A stretch of 35,051 nucleotides of DNA, taken from assembly GCA_018433945.1 (NCBI GenBank), contig JAHDQF010000088.1, forward strand, positions 1-35,051. Reading direction: 5' to 3'. Source of the DNA: Proteiniphilum sp. (GTDB lineage Bacteria > Bacteroidota > Bacteroidia > Bacteroidales > Dysgonomonadaceae). The translations under genes and the position numbers were made by a program. Shown here one piece after another: positions 5,957 through 13,594 of the stretch; position 1 is the first letter of the stretch, and each line of letters opens with the position of its first letter. Under the pieces are notes generated by a model that ran no database searches, was not told where the DNA came from, and saw only the letters and a list, made by a program, of their open reading frames with translations.

Positions 5957-8681
5957 TCAAATAAATGAAGAACAAAGCCCAATAATTAATTTTTTCGAGT
6001 CGAAAACTGATTTTTTAGCTCATACGCACTCTTTAAAAGAACCAGAAACCCTACACCAACATATAATTAAAGTCAAAAATTATTTTTTTCAACTTGTTGA
6101 AATTCACCATCTTGAATTTGTCATTGATGGGTTAATACAAAATATTTACTCTGAAAATGATAAAATTGGAAATTTTATAAAGGAACTTTTTTTCTTATCC
6201 ATTATTTTTCATGATTTTGGAAAAACAAATCCCAATTTTCAGGTTCAGCGCATGAATAATAAGCTTTTTGAACAAAATAATTCAATAAAACTTGGTTACG
6301 AACATTCATTTATCAGTGCTTATTTTTTTCTGAATTTTTGTGTTGAAAGAATTTCAAAATCAAATTTTTCTGCACACGAAAAAAATCTTGCTTACATGTA
6401 TTCTTTTCTTTTTTCGATTCCTATGATTAAGCATCATTCAAGTTCCTTGGAAAAGAGTTACGATTTTTCGGAAGAGAAAATCGAAAGCATTCACTATTTG
6501 ACAGAAGTTATGCAAATAAGTATTACAAAAGAACAAATTCAGAAATTAATCAATTACGAAAAATCAGATGACGATAATAGTTTGAAAAATGTTTTTGAAA
6601 ATATTATTCCGGTAAATTTCGACTACTTTCCCCTTTTTGCACTCTTAAAACTCAACTATTCATTACTTACGGCTTCCGATTATTTGGCCACTTCGGATTA
6701 TATGAACGATTTGAAGTTGGAAACCAAAGAAGATTTTGGATTGCTTACATCTGAATTGAAAAAACGATTAATTCATGATTTCGACAATAATTCTAACACA
6801 TCGTGGAATGGCGAATTAATTTCCAATACGGAAAAATATTTATCAAAAAGTCTTGATGAATTAAATGAAAAAAACAAAGATAACTTAAACTTCATTCGTC
6901 AGAAAATGGGTGCCGAAGTGCTTGCCAATATTGAAAAACACAAAAACGAAAAGGTTTTTTATATTGAAGCACCAACAGGTGGAGGCAAAACGAATATGTC
7001 GATGATTGCCCTGCGCAAAATGTTGGAACTGTACCCCGAAATAAATAAAGTTTTTTATGTTTTTCCGTTTACTACTTTAGTAACTCAAACAGCTAAAGCT
7101 ATTAAAGAAACTTTTCAACTTGACGATAATGACATTGCACAAATTCATTCAAAATCGGGTTTTCAGGAAAAAGAATATGATAACGAAGCAGATGCTAAAT
7201 ACGGTAAAGAAAAACGCAACCAGATTGACAATCTTTTTGTAAATTATCCCTTTACTTTGATGACCCACATTAAATTTTTTGATGTACTGAAGTCAAATAA
7301 AAAAGATACGAATTATCTTTTGCACCGTTTGGCTAATTCAGTCGTAATTATCGACGAGTTGCAAGCTTACAACCCTGAACATTGGGACAAAATAAAATAT
7401 TTTATTGCCAATTATGCCGAACTGTTCAACATTCGTTTCATAATCATGTCGGCCACTTTACCCAAAATTGATGAAATTGAACTGTCGGATTATAAACCAA
7501 AAAAATTTGTTTCGCTTATTGAAAATGCCAAAAATTATTTACAGAATCCAAATTTTGCACAAAGAGTTGTAATAAAAACCGATTTATTAGACCTAAAAAT
7601 AGAATTAGAAGAATTGGCAAACATCGTATTCGAAAAGTCGAAATACTATGCTAAAAACAGAACTGATGAGTTTAAGGGAAGTGTTTATACCATAATCGAG
7701 TTTATTTTCAAGAAATCGGCAAGCAATTTTTACGATATAGTTTTTAAACGAAATGATTTTTTCGATGAAATATTTGTGCTTTCGGGAACAATTCTCGAAC
7801 CGCGAAGAAAATACATCATCGAATATCTAAAAGACGAACTGAACCGCAAAAAGAAAATTCTGCTTATTACCACACAAGTAGTTGAAGCCGGTGTGGATAT
7901 TGATATGGATTTGGGGTTTAAAAATCAGTCGCTTATAGACAGTGACGAACAATTGGCCGGACGAATAAACCGAAACGCAAATAAAGAGAATTGTGAGTTG
8001 TATTTGTTCAAACACGACAAGCCAAAATCAATTTACGGCGTAGATTTAAGATATGAGGTAACTGAAAAGCAAATAAAATCGGATGAAGTTAAACAAATTT
8101 TAACAGAGAAAGATTTTAAGCGGCTATATGATAGGGTTTTTCGAGAAATTTTCAAAACAAATAATTCCGCTTATAAAAAAGGAATTGGCGAATATCTCGA
8201 TAATTTTAAACGAATAGATTTTAGAGGCATTCACCAAGATTTCAAATTAATTGAAAATAGTAATGCTACTATTTTTGTTCCGCTGGATATTGACATAAAT
8301 TGTTATGGCAGCACCAAAAATTTTTCAATAAAAGAACAAAACTTCATCAAAGAGCATAATTGTTTAACTAACGAAAACAAAGTCTCGGGTGAAAAAATAT
8401 GGGAATTGTATGATTCATACACGAAGGATTTTTCCAAAAAGTTTTCCATAGAAAATAAAATACTAAATGGCATTATGTCCAAATTTGTATTTTCTATTTT
8501 TATGAAAAAAATAAATGATTTGTACCCGTTCATTGAAAATCCGCCAACATCCGAAAAAAAAACGATTCAACAATATTTTAAACTAAATAAAAAACGACTG
8601 GACGAGATTTACTCTGAAGAATCAGGTATAAATGAAAAACATTTGACAGAAATATCAAAATCTACTTACGAATTTATCTGA
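5934..8681 (+). CDS. cas3: Cas3 nuclease-helicase (HD domain fused to DExH helicase)
   Basis: The 915-residue protein has an N-terminal HD nuclease and a superfamily 2 helicase in one chain. HD signatures are His41/His43, the His93-Asp94 pair in IFHDFGKTNPNF, EHS at 123-125 and KHHSS at 166-170. Helicase motifs are APTGGGKT (346-353, Walker A), IIDELQAYNP (472-481, motif II with DELQ), SATLP (506-510), TTQVVEAGVDIDMDLGF (646-662, motif V) and QLAGRINRNAN (673-683, motif VI). Cas3 is recruited to the R-loop made by Cascade, then unwinds and degrades the target. All key motifs look intact. The ATG at 5934 lies inside the end of cas5, and cas4 starts one base after the cas3 stop. This is the most AT-rich gene of the operon. 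Confidence 0.97.
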   Translation: MASFKSFNQINEEQSPIINFFESKTDFLAHTHSLKEPETLHQHIIKVKNYFFQLVEIHHLEFVIDGLIQNIYSENDKIGNFIKELFFLSIIFHDFGKTNPNFQVQRMNNKLFEQNNSIKLGYEHSFISAYFFLNFCVERISKSNFSAHEKNLAYMYSFLFSIPMIKHHSSSLEKSYDFSEEKIESIHYLTEVMQISITKEQIQKLINYEKSDDDNSLKNVFENIIPVNFDYFPLFALLKLNYSLLTASDYLATSDYMNDLKLETKEDFGLLTSELKKRLIHDFDNNSNTSWNGELISNTEKYLSKSLDELNEKNKDNLNFIRQKMGAEVLANIEKHKNEKVFYIEAPTGGGKTNMSMIALRKMLELYPEINKVFYVFPFTTLVTQTAKAIKETFQLDDNDIAQIHSKSGFQEKEYDNEADAKYGKEKRNQIDNLFVNYPFTLMTHIKFFDVLKSNKKDTNYLLHRLANSVVIIDELQAYNPEHWDKIKYFIANYAELFNIRFIIMSATLPKIDEIELSDYKPKKFVSLIENAKNYLQNPNFAQRVVIKTDLLDLKIELEELANIVFEKSKYYAKNRTDEFKGSVYTIIEFIFKKSASNFYDIVFKRNDFFDEIFVLSGTILEPRRKYIIEYLKDELNRKKKILLITTQVVEAGVDIDMDLGFKNQSLIDSDEQLAGRINRNANKENCELYLFKHDKPKSIYGVDLRYEVTEKQIKSDEVKQILTEKDFKRLYDRVFREIFKTNNSAYKKGIGEYLDNFKRIDFRGIHQDFKLIENSNATIFVPLDIDINCYGSTKNFSIKEQNFIKEHNCLTNENKVSGEKIWELYDSYTKDFSKKFSIENKILNGIMSKFVFSIFMKKINDLYPFIENPPTSEKKTIQQYFKLNKKRLDEIYSEESGINEKHLTEISKSTYEFI

Positions 8682-8682
8682 T

Positions 8683-9195
8683 ATGCAAATCACAGGAATG
8701 CACTTTAATTATTATCTTATTTGTCATCGCAAGCTATGGCTCTTTGCCAATGGGATCACGATGGAGTCCACATCCGATTTGGTTTATGAGGGGAAACTCT
8801 TGCATGAGATATCTTATCCCCGACGAAGTGAGAAATACCAAGAGATTGCCATTGATGGAATAAAAATTGATTTTTATGATGTAAAAAATAAGGTAGTCCA
8901 TGAAATCAAAAAGTCTGATAAGCATGAAGATGCGCATGTATGGCAGGTGAAGTATTATCTTTACGTGCTGGATCAAAATGGAGTGCATGGAGTTACGGGA
9001 ATACTTGAATACCCCAAATTGCACAAAACGGAGGAAGTAATATTGTCCGACTCGGATAAAGATGAAATTTGTAAAATGATTGCCAATATTGAAGCCATTG
9101 TGCACAGTGATCAATGTCCGGAACGTATTCGAAAATCGAGATGTAAAAACTGCAGTTACTTTGATTTTTGTTGGAGTGGGGAGGAGGAAGAATGA
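8683..9195 (+). CDS. cas4: CRISPR adaptation nuclease Cas4
   Basis: The 170-residue protein has the Cas4 layout. Cys14 (in YLICHRKLW) and a C-terminal trio, Cys154, Cys157 and Cys163 (RCKNCSYFDFCW), form the [4Fe-4S] site. The RecB-like nuclease core shows IDFYD at 62-66, HEIKKSDK at 73-80 and QVKYYLYVL at 88-96. Cas4 trims prespacers and selects for the PAM together with Cas1-Cas2. It starts one base after the cas3 stop and ends in an ATGA overlap with cas1. GC content rises visibly at this gene compared with cas3, so the adaptation module may have a different origin from the interference genes. Confidence 0.95.
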   Translation: MQITGMHFNYYLICHRKLWLFANGITMESTSDLVYEGKLLHEISYPRRSEKYQEIAIDGIKIDFYDVKNKVVHEIKKSDKHEDAHVWQVKYYLYVLDQNGVHGVTGILEYPKLHKTEEVILSDSDKDEICKMIANIEAIVHSDQCPERIRKSRCKNCSYFDFCWSGEEEE

Positions 9196-10196
9196 AAAAA
9201 ACATACTATCTTTTTAATCCTGGAAGGTTACAACGTAGAGATAATACGCTGAAATTTACTCCCTATGATGAAAATGGCAATGAGCAGGAGCCACGTTATC
9301 TGCCTGTGGAGAATATAGAAGAATTATATTGTTTTGGAAATCTGGATGCAAATTCGGCATTGTATAATTTTTTAGGGACTCTTCAGATTCCTATCCATTT
9401 CTTCGATTATTATGAGAATTATACCGGTTCTTTTATGCCTCGGGAATCACTGATATCCGGAAAGATGCTGATCTCACAGGTCAAGGCGCAGCAAAACAAA
9501 CAAAAACGTATGGTATTGGCACAACGCATACTCGAAGGTGCAGGATATAATATGTTGAAAAATCTCAACTATTATAACAACAGAGGGAAAGACCTCGAAC
9601 CGATTATCGAAACCATTGAAGCATTGATTCAGAAAATAGAGTCAACAACCGCCATCGATGAGTTGATGGGCATTGAAGGGAATATCCGTAAAAACTATTA
9701 CGATGCGTTCGAGCTTATTATTAATGATTTCAGTATGGACGGACGAAGCTATCGGCCGCCCAGGAACGAAGTAAATGCCCTGATTTCTTTTGGGAATATG
9801 ATGTGTTACAGCCAGTGCTTAAGATCAATACATCAAACGCAGTTGAATCCGGTAATTAGCTTCCTTCATGAGCCGGGAGAACGACGATTTTCATTATCTC
9901 TTGATATCGCAGAAATATTTAAACCGCTTCTTGTTGACCGGGTACTGTTTAAAGTGCTGAATAAGAAAATGATTCAGGCAAATCATTTTGAGGTAAAACT
10001 GAATAGTGTGGTTTTGAAAGAAGCCGGGCGTAAAACATTTGTGCAGGCTTTCGAAGATCGTTTAAATGAAACCATCAAACACCGTACCCTATCCCGATCG
10101 GTCAGTTATAAGCATCTGATAAAGCTGGAATGTTACAAACTCCAGAAACATTTGCTTGGAATAGAAGAATATCAGCCTTTTAAAATGTGGTGGTGA
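9192..10196 (+). CDS. cas1: CRISPR integrase Cas1 (type I-B)
   Basis: This 334-residue protein starts MKKTYYLFNPGRLQRRDNTLKF, typical of type I-B Cas1. I chose ATG 9192 because it overlaps the cas4 stop as ATGA and has a strong GGGGAGGAGGAA ribosome site just upstream; a TTG at 9168 would lie inside that context. Expected metal-site residues are Glu162 (MGIEGNIRKNYYD), His226 (SFLHEPGERR) and acids in DIAEIF at 238-243. Cas1 with Cas2 integrates prespacers at the leader end of the array. The array lies about 490 bases downstream. The cas2 start overlaps its stop. Confidence 0.97.
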   Translation: MKKTYYLFNPGRLQRRDNTLKFTPYDENGNEQEPRYLPVENIEELYCFGNLDANSALYNFLGTLQIPIHFFDYYENYTGSFMPRESLISGKMLISQVKAQQNKQKRMVLAQRILEGAGYNMLKNLNYYNNRGKDLEPIIETIEALIQKIESTTAIDELMGIEGNIRKNYYDAFELIINDFSMDGRSYRPPRNEVNALISFGNMMCYSQCLRSIHQTQLNPVISFLHEPGERRFSLSLDIAEIFKPLLVDRVLFKVLNKKMIQANHFEVKLNSVVLKEAGRKTFVQAFEDRLNETIKHRTLSRSVSYKHLIKLECYKLQKHLLGIEEYQPFKMWW

Positions 10197-10459
10197 TGTA
10201 TGTTATTGCTGTTTATGATGTGGGTGAGAAAAGAGTAGGGAAAATGCTAAAGCTTTTCAGACGATATCTGAATTGGATACAAAATTCAGTTTTTGAGGGA
10301 GAAATAACCGAGGTCAGGCTGATGGAATTAAAGATTAAAGCGAGTAAGATAATGGATGATGAAAATGACAGTTTGATAATTTTTAAAACCCGCCAGGAGA
10401 AATGGCTCGAAAAAGAAATTGTGGGGGTAGAAAGACAGAATTTGAGCAATTTTTTATAA
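10196..10459 (+). CDS. cas2: CRISPR adaptation protein Cas2
   Basis: An 87-residue protein beginning MYVIAVYDVGEKRVGKMLKLFRRY, a standard Cas2 ferredoxin-like start with the conserved Asp8 after the first strand. ATG 10196 shares its A with the cas1 TGA. GTG codons at 10187, 10190 and 10193 would add three residues but are less likely. Cas2 forms the centre of the Cas1-Cas2 integration complex. It is the last cas gene, and the CRISPR leader begins directly after it. Confidence 0.95.
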   Translation: MYVIAVYDVGEKRVGKMLKLFRRYLNWIQNSVFEGEITEVRLMELKIKASKIMDDENDSLIIFKTRQEKWLEKEIVGVERQNLSNFL

Positions 10460-10566
10460 CAATGAATTGTCGATACTTGTAAAATCAATGGGTTTGGAGA
10501 CAAAGTTTCAATAAAATAATTTTTAAGCGCTCTTTGACATATTGATAATAAGTGACATATGTATAG

Positions 10567-10614
10567 TCGTCGTTCTGGCGGTCAAAATACATTTAATGAG
10601 AACGACGATTTTTT
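10567..10614 (+). terminator. Terminator-like hairpin of the cas operon in the leader
   Basis: TCGTCGTTCT at 10567-10576 is exactly complementary to AGAACGACGA at 10599-10608 and is followed by six T residues. The 22-base loop is long for an intrinsic terminator, but the perfect 10-bp stem with a T tract fits. It would stop cas operon transcription before the array promoter. Confidence 0.6.
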
Positions 10615-10627
10615 CAGTAAAAAAAAC

Positions 10628-10635
10628 TATTTTTG
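10628..10635 (+). promoter_or_regulatory. Candidate -7 element for pre-crRNA transcription
   Basis: TATTTTTG fits TAnnTTTG and lies about 50 bases before repeat 1, giving a start near 10642. The upstream region has a T run at 10609-10614 rather than a clear TTTG at the usual distance, so only the -7 half is certain. Position after the hairpin suits an array promoter. Confidence 0.5.
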
Positions 10636-10685
10636 TGGTCAGTAACTCATTGTTTATGAAACATTTTTTTTAGGCGCTCGTACGG

Positions 10686-12477
10686 CCTTCAATCGCACCA
10701 TACTGGAATTGAAATTCGATAGTCAGCACACCGGAAAGGTTGGCCCCGGATCCTTCAATCGCACCATACTGGAATTGAAATTTATTACCCGCTGGTCGTG
10801 CGTGTTGTGTGCCACCCCTTCAATCGCACCATACTGGAATTGAAATAAAAATCAGCCCAAAACCGTTGCTCCGCTAATACCCTTCAATCGCACCATACTG
10901 GAATTGAAATGGTTGACGACGCTGGCCAGCTTGCTGGCGCTCCTTCCTTCAATCGCACCATACTGGAATTGAAATCACTATGACTAATCCCTGAGTCCGT
11001 GATGCTAATACCTTCAATCGCACCATACTGGAATTGAAATGTTGATCTTTTGCCGCTCCCTGTATCCCGGAGATCCTTCAATCGCACCATACTGGAATTG
11101 AAATGGGATATATACTCAAGCCTGTTAAAAACTTATCCGCCTTCAATCGCACCATACTGGAATTGAAATGGATAAACTTCTCCTTTGCTTTCACGTCATC
11201 GCCCAGCCTTCAATCGCACCATACTGGAATTGAAATGAGGACTTTTCTGATGCTCTCAACGTGCAACTTGCCTTCAATCGCACCATACTGGAATTGAAAT
11301 ATGAGTTACGGCAAGGGTAAGGGTTTTGTGTCGGGCCTTCAATCGCACCATACTGGAATTGAAATTTCAAAATTTCAAAGGCGACTTCGTCGCAATTTTC
11401 CTTCAATCGCACCATACTGGAATTGAAATTTCAAATTGTTCCACGAAGTGCACAGGCTGATGATCCTTCAATCGCACCATACTGGAATTGAAATTAGGAT
11501 AGAAAACAGCCAAATAAACATCAATCCAGCCTTCAATCGCACCATACTGGAATTGAAATTTGTCTGTTATGTTTGTGCCGTTGCCTGCAACGGCTTCCTT
11601 CAATCGCACCATACTGGAATTGAAATAAGTATGAATTTACAGAGTACGACAACGGGAAAACCTTCAATCGCACCATACTGGAATTGAAATTTGATTCCAT
11701 AAACGTATCGCTTCCCGGATGGTGCCCTTCAATCGCACCATACTGGAATTGAAATGATGGAATTTCGGTGTAAATAATCCGGCTTCTTTCCTTCAATCGC
11801 ACCATACTGGAATTGAAATTACCCAGCTGTGCGTACTGTTTTTGCAGGTCTGATAACCTTCAATCGCACCATACTGGAATTGAAATGGAGAGCTTATTAC
11901 AGGTCGCAAAGTAATATCCGAACCTTCAATCGCACCATACTGGAATTGAAATTGCTTATTACGGGATGTTAAATTTCGTGAATGGGAACCTTCAATCGCA
12001 CCATACTGGAATTGAAATTAGATCTTACAAAGCTCCTGCAGGAAGCGCTGAATGCCTTCAATCGCACCATACTGGAATTGAAATATTCGCGAACAAAGGG
12101 GGTAGCCAGTAGCAAGCTGACCTTCAATCGCACCATACTGGAATTGAAATCAGGTAGTAGTTAGCCGGCTTTGAGGGTAGAGTTGCCTTCAATCGCACCA
12201 TACTGGAATTGAAATTCGGGTAGTTATCGTCAGCTTACAAGGCCGACGACCTTCAATCGCACCATACTGGAATTGAAATGTTATCGTCTTTGCCATGTTT
12301 TCAGCGGCATCGAGCCCTTCAATCGCACCATACTGGAATTGAAATATGAACAATGGGCTTTTTCATTTCGATACATGGGTAAACCTTCAATCGCACCATA
12401 CTGGAATCAATAATTACTACCGATTTCGAGCTCGTCGATCTTTTTGTCCTTCAATCGCATCATACTGGAATCAATAA
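10686..12477 (+). CRISPR. Type I-B CRISPR array, 28 repeats and 27 spacers
   Basis: A 30-base repeat begins CCTTCAATCGCACC and ends CTGGAATTGAAAT; the last eight bases ATTGAAAT are the usual type I-B crRNA handle. Repeats start at 10686, 10752, 10817, 10881, 10946, 11011, 11075, 11140, 11207, 11271, 11336, 11400, 11465, 11530, 11597, 11661, 11726, 11790, 11857, 11923, 11989, 12055, 12121, 12186, 12250, 12316, 12384 and 12448. Spacers are 34-38 bases and all different by eye. Repeats 1-26 appear identical; 27 and 28 have a changed 3' end. Uniform repeats and complete cas1, cas2 and cas4 suggest recent activity. The handle orientation, the adjacent cas genes and the decayed far end all place the leader on the left. 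No spacer was seen to match another part of the window, but this was checked only by eye. Confidence 0.98.
12384..12477 (+). repeat. Degenerate leader-distal repeats 27 and 28
   Basis: Both final repeats (12384-12413 and 12448-12477) end GGAATCAATAA instead of GGAATTGAAAT, and repeat 28 has a further C to T change (CGCATCATAC). The two share the same altered handle, ATCAATAA, which points to one ancestral change followed by duplication or to an older array end. Spacer 27, between them, would receive the altered handle if processed. A further decayed copy may start near 12512 at the same 34-base spacing (GTTCCAATCATAC). Confidence 0.9.
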
Positions 12478-12567
12478 CCGGGCGTGATTACTCAGTTGGT
12501 GATCACGCAAAGTTCCAATCATACAAACGCGTTCAGCCACAAAGCTTCCGGATGTGGCAATCAGCTT

Positions 12568-13170
12568 TTAATCGGGATAACCGACCGATTGGGTTAGTAA
12601 GACTTCCTGATTGGGGCTCAAATTGAGAAGCTGATGCAGTTTCTCCTTGTCAAAGGAGCCGCGGACAACTGAACCGAGCCCTTCGGAGGCGCAGTACAGA
12701 TAGATGTTTTGTGCGACAAATCCACAATCGGTATATGCGTATTGCCTGCTGGATGCTTTTTCCATGTCTGAAACAAAAATCAGATTGAGTGCCGCTTGCG
12801 CAACAAAATCCTGCACTCCTGTCTGGGCACGGTAATCGCCTTTCTTCACCTCTCTCAGAAGGTGCTGATGAGCATCATAAAAATAGATGCCATTCCTGGT
12901 AGCGACATACAGCTCCAGTTCCTGACGATCGTTTGCCGTTGGTACCGTGCGCTTTGTATCACGATTAAACCCGTTGGCTGCCCACAGCAGATCGGATAGT
13001 TGCTGAAGGGTTAATTCTTTGTCCTGATATGACCTGGTGGATTTTCGCTCGTTCAAAGCCTGCATCAAAGGCTTGCCTCCTGTCCTGTTGGGTGCCGGTA
13101 ATTTGATATCCTGAGCCGATATTGAAGAACCCAGGATAAAAAGAGATGCTAACATAATAAATCGGTTCAT
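12568..13170 (-). CDS. Exported SagB/nitroreductase-family protein
   Basis: This 200-residue protein has a Sec signal peptide (MNRFIMLASLFILGSSISA, cleaved near AQD) and then a nitroreductase fold: ALNERKSTRSYQDKELT (FMN-contacting R-S-R motif) near 38-54, LSDLLWAANGFNRD near 58-71, and the C-terminal GLGSVVRGSF and TQSVGYP. It resembles the small exported SagB-type group common in Bacteroidetes. Its substrate is unknown. FMN-dependent oxidoreduction is the family activity, but FMN binding in the periplasm would be unusual. The gene runs toward the CRISPR array, with about 90 bases between its stop and the last repeat. Confidence 0.85.
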   Translation of the reverse strand: MNRFIMLASLFILGSSISAQDIKLPAPNRTGGKPLMQALNERKSTRSYQDKELTLQQLSDLLWAANGFNRDTKRTVPTANDRQELELYVATRNGIYFYDAHQHLLREVKKGDYRAQTGVQDFVAQAALNLIFVSDMEKASSRQYAYTDCGFVAQNIYLYCASEGLGSVVRGSFDKEKLHQLLNLSPNQEVLLTQSVGYPD

Positions 13171-13294
13171 TCTTATTAATATTTTAATTATTTAACTGCT
13201 TCTCCAAAATTTACGAGATTCTTGTTTACATACCATGCGAGTGCTGTCTTACTGTTCTTTGTCAGGGTTGTGGCTTTTTAATGTTTTCATAATC

Positions 13295-13324
13295 CAAAAA
13301 TACGACTTTATATTCAATCGCAAA
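13295..13324 (-). promoter_or_regulatory. Candidate promoter for the nitroreductase gene
   Basis: On the minus strand TTTG (13324-13321), 18 bases, then TATTTTTG (13302-13295) approximate the Bacteroidetes promoter with spacing one base short. Transcription would start near 13288, leaving a leader of about 118 bases. No other clear signal lies nearer the ATG. Confidence 0.4.
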
Positions 13325-13362
13325 AATCATTTTTTATAAATCTCGAATCTTTATCTATCTGA

Positions 13363-13534
13363 AAGGTTTTATGGAAGATTCAGTATGTAGATGAAGGAAA
13401 AGTGATTGATTACACCATCCGAAGGGTTTCATGGTGGAGCCGGAATGAAGCGGCGGGAAAGTTACTGGTGATTGATGGCACAATCAAAAGGTTTTTTATG
13501 GAGGACCCGGAATCGGATGCAGATTTTCTTAAAA
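13363..13534 (+). repeat. Imperfect tandem repeat in the gap before amrS
   Basis: The 424-base gap 13171-13594 holds the nitroreductase promoter on its left and three diverged copies of a motif of the form AAGGTTTTATGGAGGA at 13363, 13422 and 13488. The last two copies also share GTGATTGAT (13402 and 13468), a 66-base period. A frame open from 13363 to 13545 crosses the repeats as a 22-residue period (VIDYTIRR, VIDGTIKR) but lacks an ATG start and a clear ribosome site. Coding function is doubtful; it may be a decayed gene or a noncoding repeat. Confidence 0.4.
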
Positions 13535-13542
13535 AAAATGCT

Positions 13543-13550
13543 TAAATTTG
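13543..13550 (+). promoter_or_regulatory. Candidate -7 element for amrS
   Basis: TAAATTTG fits TAnnTTTG, giving a transcript start near 13557. It has no good TTTG upstream. It argues that translation starts downstream of 13557, supporting the ATG at 13595 over in-frame codons from 13472 on. Confidence 0.4.
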
Positions 13551-13594
13551 GAATCCAATGTGGATGTTACCGAATGGGTACAAAAATGGGAGCA

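Larger units (their letters stand above)
10460..10685 (+). other. CRISPR leader between cas2 and the first repeat
   Basis: This 226-base AT-rich stretch has no coding potential. It contains GCGCTCTTTGACATATTGA near 10529, a type of motif I recall from Bacteroidetes CRISPR leaders. It also has a strong hairpin with a T tract (10567-10614), a -7 promoter element (10628-10635) and GGCGCTCGTACGG against repeat 1. The GCGCTC core appears twice, near 10529 and 10674, which could be a Cas1-Cas2 or host-factor recognition repeat. That the leader is on this side is supported by decay of the repeats at the far end. Confidence 0.8.

Noticed and set aside
8734-9204. 156-codon minus-strand frame opposite cas4
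   Set aside because: Antisense shadow of cas4; cas4 has intact cysteine and nuclease motifs, and the antisense protein has no recognisable feature.
10884-11805. Minus-strand reading frames containing repeated MVRLK and FQFQYGAIEG segments
   Set aside because: They are the CRISPR repeat read in antisense frames, interrupted by spacers; no ribosome site or conserved protein feature.
12482-12508. GCGTGAT/ATCACGC inverted repeat after the array as a terminator
   Set aside because: The stem is seven pairs with a 13-base loop and no T tract on either side; kept only as an observation.
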